The notes: generated by a model not told the origin, from the letters alone. Positions 38,744 through 47,157 are shown, counted from the stretch's first letter. The stretch: 64,000 nucleotides of DNA from JACOTK01 sp963743945 (GCA_963743945.1 CAVURO010000001.1:62001-126000); one strand, 5' to 3'. Numbers and translations are program-made.

Positions 38744-40375
38744 TCACGACGGGCGCCCGGAGTCGGCGGCGAGCCAACCACGGACGCGCTCGATGGCATC
38801 GGTGGGCTGTTCGGTCCGGATCTCGAGCCGGCCGCTGTAGACGAGGCCGTGGCTGCCGTCCACGGTGATGGTGTCACCCTCGTTGAGCTCGACGGTGCCG
38901 ACGCGGAGGCGGCATCGGCGGGCGTCGAAGGAGAGGTCGAGGCAGCCGACCACGCAGACCACGCCCAGTTGGCGGGCGACGACGGCGGCGTGGGAGGTCC
39001 GGGCGCCGGTGGCAGTGACGAGGCCCTCGCAGACGGCCAGGCCGGCAATGTCCTCGGTGGAGGCCTCGTCGCGGACGAGTACGACAGGCTCGCCGCGTTC
39101 GGCGTACCGGCGGGCGGCTTCCACAGTCAGTGCGACCCGCCCAGTGGCCACGCCGGTCCCGGCCGGCACTCCCTGGGCGAGCGGCGCCGTGTCTTCGTCG
39201 GCGGCGAGACGGACCCGGGTGATGCGATCCAGGTCCAAGCCGCGTAGGCGCTCGACGGCGGTCGCCGGGTCGATGAGCTCTTCGTCGACGAGGTCGCACG
39301 CGATCTGGATCGCCGCCCAAGGCGTCCGCATGGCGGTGCGGGTTTGGAGCAACCACAACCGGCCTTCCTCAACCGTGAACTCGAAGTCCTGGGCGTCGCC
39401 GAACAGCGACTCGAGGCGGCGGCGAACGACCTGGAGCTCATGGCCGAGACCGGGGACAGCGGCGATGAGTGGCTCGGGGTCGCCGGCCGCGTGCCGTCCG
39501 GCGACGACATCTTCGCCCTGGGCGTTGAGCAGGAAGTCAACGTAGAGCCGATCCTCACCGGTTGCAGGGTCACGGGTGAACGCCACCCCGGAACCGGAGG
39601 TGACCCCCCGGTTCCCGAAGACCATGGCCTGGACGGTGACAGCGGTCCCGACCAGGTCGGTGAGACCCTCGAGGGAGCGATACTCGGCGGCACGGGGTGC
39701 GTCCCACGAGCGGAGCACCGCTTCCACAGCGCCCACCAGCTGCGACATCGGATCTTGTGGGAAGGGGTGCCCGGCAAGCAACTGGTAGACGTCCTGGAGC
39801 TTGCGAACCACGCCCTGCAGGCCGGCGACGTCGAGCTCGGCCACCGTCGGAACCCCGTAACGGCCGGCCGCTTCGCTCAGCACGGCCGCGAACGGGGCGG
39901 CCGGGCAGCCCTCGACCACCTCGCCGTAGGACTGCACGAGCCGACGGTAGGAGTCCCACACGAACACGGGGTCGCCGGTGGAACGCAGCAGGCCGGGCAG
40001 GGTGGCGTCGCTGAGCCCGACATCGAGGATCGTCTCGAGCATGCCGGGCATGGACACCGCAGCGCCCGAGCGGACTGCGAGGAGCAATGGCCGGCGTTCG
40101 GCTCCGAACTGCGAGCCGGTGGCCCGCTCGACCCGCTCCACCCCTTCCCTCACGAGATCGACGACCCCGTGGGGGAGGTGCCCACCGGTGCGATGGTAGG
40201 CCCCGCAGAGCTCGGCACCCAGCACGAATCCCGGTGGCACGGCGAGTCCCGCCTCGGTCATGCGCATGAGGTTGTACGCCTTGGCACCCACGTCGTGCAC
40301 ACTGACGTCGCGGAGGCTGGTCTCGCCGATCACCGAGAGGATCGAGTGGAGCGGGGTCGTGTCCGGGATGCTCAT
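38744..40375 (-). CDS. Truncated pyruvate-phosphate-dikinase-like protein (PEP/pyruvate-binding and phosphohistidine domains)
   Basis: The 543-residue protein has the PPDK N-terminal nucleotide-binding domain (VGAKAYNLMRM, LLAVRSGAAVSMPGMLET, SGVAFTRDP) followed by the swivelling phosphohistidine domain (TSHAAVVARQLGVVCVVG with the catalytic His, then LNEGDTITVDG). The C-terminal TIM barrel that binds PEP and pyruvate, present in full PPDK of about 880 residues, is absent. Actinobacteria are known to carry similar short forms (M. tuberculosis Rv1127c). It could phosphorylate a His and pass it to another partner. Its ATG overlaps the stop of the PhoU-like gene (ATGA), so the two are co-translated. 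Confidence 0.88.
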   Translation of the reverse strand: MSIPDTTPLHSILSVIGETSLRDVSVHDVGAKAYNLMRMTEAGLAVPPGFVLGAELCGAYHRTGGHLPHGVVDLVREGVERVERATGSQFGAERRPLLLAVRSGAAVSMPGMLETILDVGLSDATLPGLLRSTGDPVFVWDSYRRLVQSYGEVVEGCPAAPFAAVLSEAAGRYGVPTVAELDVAGLQGVVRKLQDVYQLLAGHPFPQDPMSQLVGAVEAVLRSWDAPRAAEYRSLEGLTDLVGTAVTVQAMVFGNRGVTSGSGVAFTRDPATGEDRLYVDFLLNAQGEDVVAGRHAAGDPEPLIAAVPGLGHELQVVRRRLESLFGDAQDFEFTVEEGRLWLLQTRTAMRTPWAAIQIACDLVDEELIDPATAVERLRGLDLDRITRVRLAADEDTAPLAQGVPAGTGVATGRVALTVEAARRYAERGEPVVLVRDEASTEDIAGLAVCEGLVTATGARTSHAAVVARQLGVVCVVGCLDLSFDARRCRLRVGTVELNEGDTITVDGSHGLVYSGRLEIRTEQPTDAIERVRGWLAADSGRPS

Positions 40376-42357
40376 GGCGCCGCCGCCTCACGCAGGATGT
40401 GGTCTCGCAGCCCGAGTGCCGACCGTAGAAGAGCGTCGGTGGCTTCCTCGATGTTCCGTGAGACCGTTTCGGCGACGTAGAGGATCCGGAAGTCGGGCGA
40501 CGCCGTGATCAGCGTGGCCCGTGCTTGGCGGTCGGCCTTGTCGGCGTCGTGCTCGAGGGTCATCACCCGGTCCACAGCGACCAGGAAGTCCTCTATCTCG
40601 TCGGCCCGGGCGCCGTCAACGACGTCGCGGGCGATCAGAAGTGCCTTGAGGTGCTCGCGTGCCGCCGCCACGGCCACCCCGGCCACGGCATCGAGAACGG
40701 GGCGAGCCACGCCGATGGCACCGGCGGGCAGCAGGGTGAGCAGAAAGAGCGCCTCTTCGAGGGCGTCGATTGCATCGTCGCCGGTTGCGAGCAGCACGGC
40801 CAACCGGTCGCCACCTTCGACCCGACGGGCGGCGACCCGCACCTCGCTGAGGATCTCGTCGGCACGATGCTCCCAGGCCGCCGCCCGTTCCGCCGCCCGT
40901 CTCAGAAACGCGTCACCGTCACTCGTGCCGACCCGCAGCAACGCGGTGCGCAACAGTTGGGCGGTCTCGACGATCAGGCCGGCATGGTCGGCGGCGGCGG
41001 CAAGCAACGTGGCCTGGGCGGCTTGGACGTGGCGGAGTAGCTCGACGCGCAACTCGTCGCGGATCAGCTGCGGGGATTTGCCGTCGCGTAGGCCTTCCGC
41101 CGAGGCACGCAGGGCGAAGCGGACGACCTCGAGCGTGGCCTGGGCGCCGAGCACCTCTTGAAGCGGATCGCCGTAGCGGGCCGGGACCTTGGCCGCGAGC
41201 TCGACTGCGTCGTAGATGAGCCGTTCCCCACCCAGCTGGAGGAACGCCCTGTGACCGAGGTCGGCGTCCGCGGCCCAGCGCAGCACACCCGCTGCCTCCT
41301 TCTTGCCGACCAGGGCGACCAGGCGCTTGCGGGCCCGGTTCCAATCGATGAGGAACACCAGACGCGAGCCCAGATGACGGAGGTATGCCAGGAGCGAGGT
41401 CGGATCGGGAGCGACGTAGCGGCCGACCACGAGGTGGTGGTTCCCCAGGGAAGTGCCACCTCGGCGGCGCTGCGCCTCGGACCACTCGACCGCGAAATGG
41501 TCGAACATGCCCTCGAAGAAATACAACCGCTGGAGGTGGACGTCGGTGTAGGTCACCGAGACCACCAGATCCTCCACCGTGACCACGATGACGTGCGCCG
41601 CAGTCTCGCCGATGTCGTTCTGGATGAGCAGCCGTCGACCGGCCCGCGTCGCGGTCGTTCCCAACCCCGGATGGTCGAACTTGAGCGGCGAGGTGGCGTG
41701 CAACCCGGCCATGAAGGCGCTGATCAACGCACGGTCGCTGTCGGCCAGGCGGTAGACGAAGGCGCCGTCGAGGGTCTCGGTGGCGATCTCGGTCTGGAGG
41801 TGGTTGAGGGCGCGGTGCGCGTCCATGATCAACCGGTGAAACGAGTCGCCGGCATCCGGATCGGCCGAGGCGACGCGATCGAGGTAGCCGGCCGGCACGG
41901 CGCCCCCGACCAGGTTCGGCGCCGCATCGATGAGCAGCGCCAGGCGGGAGGCGTCGATCCGATCCTCCGCCCCACCGGCCGTCAGCGGGACCAGCATCTC
42001 GGCCACCGCCAGGGCCAGCGCGTCGTGAATCTCCCCCGCCCGAGGGATCAGAAAGACGTCGCCTTCGCCTCGACGCGAGCGCCCGACGACATCGTCGAGC
42101 GCCTCGTCGTCCATGCCGGCGGCGAGGCGCTCATCGCGCAACGACGAATACGGACCTGCCGGGTCCTCGGCATGGGCCTGCGCCGCCTGCAGCAACGTCA
42201 GGAGGTACTTGGCGCGATCGTTCGCCTCGAGACCTCGGTTGACAAGGGATGGCAACAGCAACACCCGCTCGCCCAGCCCGTCGACCGCGTCAGGCTTGGC
42301 GGACCCGGACCCGGACGGGGGCGGCACGGCAGCGTCAGCCACCGGGTCGGCACTCAT
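40372..42357 (-). CDS. Large protein with C-terminal PhoU/DUF47-like domain
   Basis: A 661-residue protein from ATG 42357 with GGAGAG upstream. The C-terminal 200 residues are helical with EHRADEILSEVR and LEHDADKADRQAR, each resembling the E/D-x-x-x-D metal-binding repeats of PhoU/DUF47 proteins, which sense or regulate phosphate transport. The N-terminal 450 residues (RLLIQNDIGETAAHVIVV, FEGMFDHFAVEW, FLIDWNRARKRL) match no family I can name. No membrane segment is seen. It is translationally coupled to the PPDK-like gene, suggesting a complex or shared phosphotransfer role. Confidence 0.72.
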   Translation of the reverse strand: MSADPVADAAVPPPSGSGSAKPDAVDGLGERVLLLPSLVNRGLEANDRAKYLLTLLQAAQAHAEDPAGPYSSLRDERLAAGMDDEALDDVVGRSRRGEGDVFLIPRAGEIHDALALAVAEMLVPLTAGGAEDRIDASRLALLIDAAPNLVGGAVPAGYLDRVASADPDAGDSFHRLIMDAHRALNHLQTEIATETLDGAFVYRLADSDRALISAFMAGLHATSPLKFDHPGLGTTATRAGRRLLIQNDIGETAAHVIVVTVEDLVVSVTYTDVHLQRLYFFEGMFDHFAVEWSEAQRRRGGTSLGNHHLVVGRYVAPDPTSLLAYLRHLGSRLVFLIDWNRARKRLVALVGKKEAAGVLRWAADADLGHRAFLQLGGERLIYDAVELAAKVPARYGDPLQEVLGAQATLEVVRFALRASAEGLRDGKSPQLIRDELRVELLRHVQAAQATLLAAAADHAGLIVETAQLLRTALLRVGTSDGDAFLRRAAERAAAWEHRADEILSEVRVAARRVEGGDRLAVLLATGDDAIDALEEALFLLTLLPAGAIGVARPVLDAVAGVAVAAAREHLKALLIARDVVDGARADEIEDFLVAVDRVMTLEHDADKADRQARATLITASPDFRILYVAETVSRNIEEATDALLRSALGLRDHILREAAAP

Positions 42358-42532
42358 GCCTCGCTCTCCGACCCCAACCCACACCCGATCACCGCCGGAG
42401 CCGCATGGACGTCGACGCTGCGGGCACAGCAGGAAATCACGGTCTCCATCCTCATCCCGAGCGGAGCGTAGACGGGGCAACCGACAGCGAGGCAGCGTCC
42501 AGATGAACGGACGGCAAACTCTCGATGCGGCG

Positions 42533-43327
42533 CTAGCGATAGGGCGAGAAGTCGGGTGGTCGCTTCTCGGCGAACGCGCTCACCCCTTCGCGGGCCTCGT
42601 CGCTCTCGACGAAGAGATCGAGCGTGTCCCAAGCCATCGTGCCGATCCCGGCCACCGACTCACTTGCCGCGTTGAACGAATGCTTGAGCACCTTCAATGC
42701 CGTCGGACTTTTCGCCAACAACTTGTCGGCCCAGACCCTCACCTCGGCTTCCAGTTCCGCGCCTGGCACGACCTTGTTCACCAGGCCCCACTGCAGCGCT
42801 GTCTGAGCGTCGTACTGCTCGCACAGGTACCAGATCTCCCGGGCCCGCTTTTCACCCACCACCGATGCCAGATAGGCCGTTCCGAAGCCGGCGTCGAACG
42901 AGCCGACCTTGGGCCCGGCCTGTGCGAAGGTCGCGTGGTCGGCAGCGACCGTCAGATCGCACAACACGTGCAGCACGTGGCCACCGCCGATGGCGATGCC
43001 GTTCACGGCGGCGACGACCGGCTTGGGGATGTCGCGGATCACCCGGTGCAGCGTCTCCACCTCGAACAGTCCGGTCTCGCTCGGCCCGTAGTCACCGGTC
43101 TCCAGGCGTTGCTTCTGGTCGCCTCCGGCACAGAAGGCCTTGTTGCCCGCACCCGTCAGCGCCACCACGCCCACCGATCGATCGGCCCAGGCCGACTTGA
43201 AGCAGAAGATCAGCTCGTCGACCGTCCGGGCACGAAAGGCGTTGTAGCGCTCCGGTCGATCGATCGTCACCCACGCCAGGCCTCTATCCACCGAATAGGC
43301 CACGTCCTGCAGATCGTCACGTCGCAT
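42533..43327 (-). CDS. Crotonase-family enzyme, MenB/BadI-like
   Basis: A 264-residue enoyl-CoA hydratase/isomerase-fold protein. It resembles naphthoate synthase MenB and the ring-cleaving hydrolase BadI: CAGGDQKQR (oxyanion hole), PKPVVAAVNG, GGGHVLHVLCDLT, GPKVGSFDAG (catalytic Asp), KRAREIWYLC, and a C-terminal EGVSAFAEKRPPDF. MenB is usually nearer 285 residues with a basic C-terminal end, and BadI about 260. It cleaves or forms a ring next to a CoA thioester; which of these cannot be decided here. It is divergent from the ferredoxin/diiron operon, separated by 73 bases. Confidence 0.85.
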   Translation of the reverse strand: MRRDDLQDVAYSVDRGLAWVTIDRPERYNAFRARTVDELIFCFKSAWADRSVGVVALTGAGNKAFCAGGDQKQRLETGDYGPSETGLFEVETLHRVIRDIPKPVVAAVNGIAIGGGHVLHVLCDLTVAADHATFAQAGPKVGSFDAGFGTAYLASVVGEKRAREIWYLCEQYDAQTALQWGLVNKVVPGAELEAEVRVWADKLLAKSPTALKVLKHSFNAASESVAGIGTMAWDTLDLFVESDEAREGVSAFAEKRPPDFSPYR

Positions 43328-43365
43328 ACGGGGACTCTAGGTCGTCGTCCCGGTACAAGGATGGC

Positions 43366-43393
43366 TTGTGACAAACTGCCTTCCGTGTATCAT
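43366..43393 (+). promoter_or_regulatory. Candidate promoter for a leaderless ferredoxin transcript
   Basis: TTGTGA (43366-43371) and TATCAT (43388-43393) are separated by 16 bases. A start about seven bases further would fall at 43400-43401, exactly on the ferredoxin GTG, so the message would be leaderless, as is common in actinobacteria. Confidence 0.5.
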
Positions 43394-43400
43394 CGGAGCT

Positions 43401-43691
43401 GTGGCCCGCACATTCAAGAAACGGCACGGAGCTCCCTACGTCATCATCGATGGCTGCATCGAATGCAACATCTGCGTACGGGTGTGCCCCTATGACGCCA
43501 TCTTCATGAGCGACGACTTCGAGATCGTTGTCGACGGAGCGAAGTGTCCCGGCTGTCACCGCTGCTACGACCCGTGTCCCGTCGACGCCATCGTTCCGAT
43601 GGACGATCCGCGCGCCGCGAAGATTCGCGATTCGAACGTACCGTTCGTTCTCGAAAACTGGCCAGAGCTCTTGGCCGCCCAAGCCAAATAG
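43401..43691 (+). CDS. 2[4Fe-4S] ferredoxin
   Basis: A 96-residue electron carrier with two clusters: CIECNICVRVCPYDAI and, after DGAKCP, CPGCHRCYDPCPVDAI. Each has four Cys as in bacterial 2[4Fe-4S] ferredoxins. The N-terminal part is basic (ARTFKKRHG). GTG 43401 is preferred because a promoter-like TATCAT ends seven bases before it; an earlier start at 43368 would overlap that box. It is first in an operon with three downstream genes (gap 27 bases, AAGGGGG before the next start). It likely delivers electrons to the diiron protein that follows. Confidence 0.93.
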   Translation: MARTFKKRHGAPYVIIDGCIECNICVRVCPYDAIFMSDDFEIVVDGAKCPGCHRCYDPCPVDAIVPMDDPRAAKIRDSNVPFVLENWPELLAAQAK

Positions 43692-43718
43692 GCAATTCCA
43701 ACAAGGGGGTAATGCATC

Positions 43719-44588
43719 ATGAAGAAGTTCATGACGTCCGACGAGCTTGCTCGAGACGACCGATTCACTCGCACACCTGTGCCACTCGACTTCCTCATGG
43801 CCGAGGAGGTGACGGTCGAGCAGGTCGAAGAGACCATGAAGATGCTGCTCTCCAACAACGAGATGCGCGAGATGATGGAGGAGCAGGGCGCTGCCAGTGG
43901 CAACCTGTTCAAGCGGGTCCGTCCCACCGACGACGATGCCCCCTTGTTCATCAAGACCCAGATGCACGGCATCTTCATGGGCGAGATGCAGGCACTCGAG
44001 GCCGCCGGGCGCAGCGCGTGGGACTTCACCGACGACAAGGAGCTCCCCTGGGCGTTCCAGCTCGACATGGCTCGCCAGTGCTGGGACGAGACCCGTCACG
44101 TCGAGATCTACTCGGCGCTGCTCGATCACGTCGACGCACGCATCGGCCAGTTCCCCGAGAACCTTTTCCTCTTCGAGTTCGGCTGTTCGAACGACCCCGC
44201 CGAGCGCGTCGTCGGCGTGAACCGTTGTCTCGAGGGCTTGGCGCTCGACGTGTTCAACGACACCATCCGCTTCGGCAAGCAGGCCGAGGACGAGACCATC
44301 TGGCGTTCCGTCGACTACGTGTCGGCCGACGAGGTCACCCACGTGCGATTCGGTTCCGTGTGGAGTCGTGCGCTGACCGAGAACGACCCCAAGCGTCGGA
44401 AGAAGGTTCTCGACTTCCAGCGCAAGGTCGACCGCGCGTTCAGCCTCGGTGGACTGCGTGGCTCGTATGACGGCGCCAACGTCGAGGGCTTCCTGCCCCT
44501 CGCCGTGGAGTTCCGCAAGCTTGCCGGGTTCTCCGATGCCGACATCGCCGAGGTCGCCGGCGCAGCCCCCAAGATCGTGAAGGCGTAA
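43719..44588 (+). CDS. Ferritin-like diiron protein
   Basis: A 289-residue helical protein. The ligands of a carboxylate-bridged diiron site are visible in order: Glu in GEMQALEA (residue 89 or 94), ETRH (E124/H127), Glu in CLEGLALD (E172), and EVTH (E205/H208). This E...ExxH...E...ExxH layout is found in ribonucleotide reductase R2, acyl-ACP desaturase, AurF, PaaA and DUF455 proteins. No family could be assigned. It follows ferredoxin at 27 bases and precedes a second helical protein by three bases. It is probably an oxygenase or oxidase whose electrons come from the ferredoxin. Confidence 0.8.
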   Translation: MKKFMTSDELARDDRFTRTPVPLDFLMAEEVTVEQVEETMKMLLSNNEMREMMEEQGAASGNLFKRVRPTDDDAPLFIKTQMHGIFMGEMQALEAAGRSAWDFTDDKELPWAFQLDMARQCWDETRHVEIYSALLDHVDARIGQFPENLFLFEFGCSNDPAERVVGVNRCLEGLALDVFNDTIRFGKQAEDETIWRSVDYVSADEVTHVRFGSVWSRALTENDPKRRKKVLDFQRKVDRAFSLGGLRGSYDGANVEGFLPLAVEFRKLAGFSDADIAEVAGAAPKIVKA

Positions 44589-44591
44589 CTC

Positions 44592-45377
44592 ATGGCAACG
44601 AAGAAGCCTGCAGCGAACGGGGCCGCCAAGGCGGCAACAAACGGAAACGGGTCCGGCGATGTCACCGGCTACGGGCCCTCTCGACGCGCTCAGCCGTTCC
44701 CGTACTGGGATCGTCGTCGCCTGGTCGGCGAGTGGACGGTCGAGGAATCCGTCGAGCGCATCGTCAACTACCGGTTCGCCGAGCAGCAGATTTCCGCGGC
44801 GCTCGGTGGCTGGGTCGCGACGATTCCCGAGTTGGATGTCAAGGCCATGTTCGGTCCTCATTGCTACCAACACGCCTGGGCATGTGACCTGTGGCGTCTG
44901 CGTCTTCCCGAGCTGCGTGAGAACAATGAGCTGCGAGCCGAGCCGGCGAACCCGGAGTTCGAGGCCTTCATGAAGGAGCTCACCAGTCCGGAGGATGGTG
45001 ACCTGACCGTCGAGAAGCTCGTTGGCACGTACCGTGTGCTCGTTCCTCACCTGCTCGCCACCTACACCTTCCATCAGAAGGTGACCTCGGACATCGTCGA
45101 TGCACCGACCGTGCGCATCCTCGGCTTCATGTTGGCCGACCTGCACACGCAATTCGTCGAGGGCGAGATGATGATCCAGGACCTGGCGCGCACACCCAAG
45201 CTTCGTGAACGCGCCGGGAAGTGGCAGACTCACCTCGACGTCATGTTGGCCAAGTCGGGCGGCGTCGCCGGCGAGCACACGCTTGGCGGACGATCGAAGA
45301 TCGTCACCCCCGCCAAGGCGATCCTCGGTTCGGCGCTCCGCGCGAAGCTCGAAGCGGCAGGCGCCGCCTCATCGTGA
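44592..45377 (+). CDS. Helical protein, possible ferritin-like partner subunit
   Basis: A 261-residue protein with an Ala/Lys/Asn-rich leader of about 30 residues, then helical sequence. Potential metal ligands are E64 (RFAEQQIS), H90/H94 (HCYQHAW), H160, D183/H185 (ADLHTQF) and E190/E192 (VEGEMM). The pattern resembles a ferritin-like fold but lacks two clean ExxH motifs, so it may be a structural partner like PaaC. It starts three bases after the diiron gene, and its stop overlaps the next start (GTGA). The same-operon arrangement makes subunit pairing likely, but I do not recognise a named family. Confidence 0.6.
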   Translation: MATKKPAANGAAKAATNGNGSGDVTGYGPSRRAQPFPYWDRRRLVGEWTVEESVERIVNYRFAEQQISAALGGWVATIPELDVKAMFGPHCYQHAWACDLWRLRLPELRENNELRAEPANPEFEAFMKELTSPEDGDLTVEKLVGTYRVLVPHLLATYTFHQKVTSDIVDAPTVRILGFMLADLHTQFVEGEMMIQDLARTPKLRERAGKWQTHLDVMLAKSGGVAGEHTLGGRSKIVTPAKAILGSALRAKLEAAGAASS

Positions 45378-45685
45378 CGCCCGATCCCGAACGCGATCTG
45401 ACCTCCACCGAGGTCTATTTCGATGACGCCATCACGGAGACGCTGCAAATCGAGCAGCGTCTCCGTGATGCGGGTTACGCCGTTCTGCCCGAAGTCCTGA
45501 ACATGGGCGGCGACTTCGACTTCGAGGGTGACACCATTCCCGACGTCCTCGAGGAGGCCCGGACCTACCTCCTGCATCAGCAGACGATCGAGCTCGCAGG
45601 CGCACGCATCCTCGCCACCCTTGGCGAGTTGGCCGTCAAGGCCCAGGCGTTCGATGCGATCGTCCGCATCCATCGCCGCAGCTGA
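45374..45685 (+). CDS. Small protein of the ferredoxin/diiron operon
   Basis: A 103-residue protein starting with GTG that overlaps the previous stop (GTGA), so it should be translationally coupled. It contains VYFDDAITETLQIEQRLRD, GGDFDFEGD and a C-terminal helical part with ELAVKAQAFDAIVRIH. No cysteine cluster or membrane segment is seen. I recognise no family. The size and position recall small accessory components such as PaaB of the phenylacetyl-CoA epoxidase or regulatory subunits of diiron monooxygenases, but this is inference. The operon seems to end here. Confidence 0.65.
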   Translation: MTPDPERDLTSTEVYFDDAITETLQIEQRLRDAGYAVLPEVLNMGGDFDFEGDTIPDVLEEARTYLLHQQTIELAGARILATLGELAVKAQAFDAIVRIHRRS

Positions 45686-45758
45686 GAGGGCCGCAGCCGA
45701 GTAGGGGCGGCTCGATCGCGTTTTGTGCCATGGCGACCTGCCGGTCACCATGGTCGCC

Positions 45759-46745
45759 ATGATCGTCGATGCCCACTCGCACATCTACCCCCCCGACCTT
45801 GCCCGCGTCATACTCGGCCGTTTCGCCGGCGGCTTCAACGGTTCGATGCCGGGCCGACCGGACGAGTCCGTGGCGACCGACGATGACATCGACAGCCGGC
45901 CCGAAGCCGACGAGCACGGGAGCGACGATCACGACTGCCATCAGGTCCACGACGCCCCCGTGACGGTGCCGACCGAACCGGCTCCAACCGAGCCTGCATC
46001 CGAGGCGCCCACCATGCGCCTCCCAGGGCCCGTGACCCTCGACGAGGCGACGGTGTCCATGGACCGGATCGGCGTGGACCGCTCCTGGATCCTCCCGGTG
46101 GCCGGCACCCCCAAGTGGGTGCGGGCGACCAACGACTGGGTGCTCGAGACGGCCCGGAAGGATGACCGCTTCACCCCGTTCGTGAGCCTCCATGCCCGCG
46201 ACCCCGAGTGGCGTGGCGAGTTGGAGCGAACCGTCGCTGCAGGCGCTCGAGGCGTCAAGATGCACGTCGCTCTGCAGGTGAAGGAGGGTAGTGACTTTCT
46301 CGTCTCCGACGAGATGTCCGAGATCTTCCAGGCCATCGAGCGCGCCGGTATCCCCGTCGTGTGTTGCACGTATTTTCCCAACGAAGTGGGCTCGGGCAAG
46401 GCCGGGGCGTCTTTGCGGCTGCTCGATGTCCTGGAACAGTTCCCCCGACTGCGCCTCGTCGCCGCGCACATGGGGGCCATGTTCAACTGGGGTGCGGGAA
46501 GCGAACCGATCCTTGGCTCCCGGGCCTATCTCGACCTCGCCTACGTGCCGGGCATGGTCGACCCCAAGGTCCTCGTGAGCTGGATTCGGGCACACGGCGC
46601 CGACCGCATCCTCTTCGGCACCGACACGCCCTATGCAGACCCTCAGCGGATCCTCGACGCGTTCTGCGACCTTCCCCTGGACCAGGACGAGAAGGAGGCG
46701 ATCCTGGGACGCAACGCGACGGCCATGATGGGCGAGGCCCGCTGA
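45759..46745 (+). CDS. Amidohydrolase-2 family metal-dependent hydrolase
   Basis: A 328-residue TIM-barrel enzyme with DAHSHIYPP (the metal-binding HxH), HARDPEW in the middle, AAHMGAMFNWG and the C-terminal LFGTDTPYADP (Asp that completes the metal site). Relatives include decarboxylases and lactonases of aromatic catabolism. An acidic, Pro/Glu-rich stretch of about 60 residues (from about residue 33) is inserted between the HxH strand and the next barrel strand; it looks disordered. ATG 45759 is the first start after a gap of 73 bases from the previous operon. The reaction is not known. Confidence 0.85.
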   Translation: MIVDAHSHIYPPDLARVILGRFAGGFNGSMPGRPDESVATDDDIDSRPEADEHGSDDHDCHQVHDAPVTVPTEPAPTEPASEAPTMRLPGPVTLDEATVSMDRIGVDRSWILPVAGTPKWVRATNDWVLETARKDDRFTPFVSLHARDPEWRGELERTVAAGARGVKMHVALQVKEGSDFLVSDEMSEIFQAIERAGIPVVCCTYFPNEVGSGKAGASLRLLDVLEQFPRLRLVAAHMGAMFNWGAGSEPILGSRAYLDLAYVPGMVDPKVLVSWIRAHGADRILFGTDTPYADPQRILDAFCDLPLDQDEKEAILGRNATAMMGEAR

Positions 46746-46765
46746 GGTCCACGCCACGAGGGGTG

Positions 46766-47026
46766 CTACGAGGAGCAGATCGGACTGGTGTGAATCGGAC
46801 TGGTGTGAATCGGAGTGGTGTGAACCGGCCCCGCACCGCCCGGCCCCGCACTGCCCGGCCCCGCACTGCCCGGCCCCCAGGGCCCATCCGCTGCATGGCG
46901 CAGGCGGCGACCCCGCTCCATCGCAGCGAGGCGGACCTGCCAGTAGACGATGGATGCCTCGTTCCCCTCCCTGATGGCCTCCGCCAACTTGGAGGCCGCC
47001 TTGCGTGCGTCCTCGGTGGTGCTCAT
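46766..47026 (-). CDS. Small helical protein with repeat-encoded C-terminus
   Basis: An 86-residue protein starting at ATG 47026, five bases after AAGGAGG. Residues 1-45 are helical and charged (TEDARKAASKLAEAIREGNEAS). The last 35 residues are low complexity: GPGSAGPGSAGPGG, then HTTPIHTSPIHTSPI, produced by two blocks of short tandem DNA repeats between 46780 and 46871. The repeats keep the reading frame. I do not recognise a family. It is convergent with the amidohydrolase gene and divergent from the esterase at 47158. Confidence 0.6.
   Translation of the reverse strand: MSTTEDARKAASKLAEAIREGNEASIVYWQVRLAAMERGRRLRHAADGPWGPGSAGPGSAGPGGAGPVHTTPIHTSPIHTSPICSS
46780..46871. repeat. Two blocks of short tandem repeats inside a small gene
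   Basis: TCGGACTGGTGTGAA occurs three times with small changes from about 46780. It is followed by a block in which CCCCGCACTGCCCGG is repeated, ending near 46871. Both lie in the 3' third of the minus-strand gene and are translated. Confidence 0.8.
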
Positions 47027-47157
47027 CGGCTCCTCCTTCATGAGGGCCTTTCCGGGTCAACGACTCGTCATCTCCATCGGCCGACACCACGGCTTTCTGA
47101 GGAGTAGGGTCGGTCCCCGGGTCCCGAGACGCGGGCCGGCGAACGGGGGGTAGGTCC

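Noticed and set aside
43317..45278. 653-residue minus-strand frame over the ferredoxin/diiron operon
   Set aside because: Ferredoxin cysteine motifs and ExxH motifs are on the plus strand; ribosome sites and overlaps fit the plus genes.
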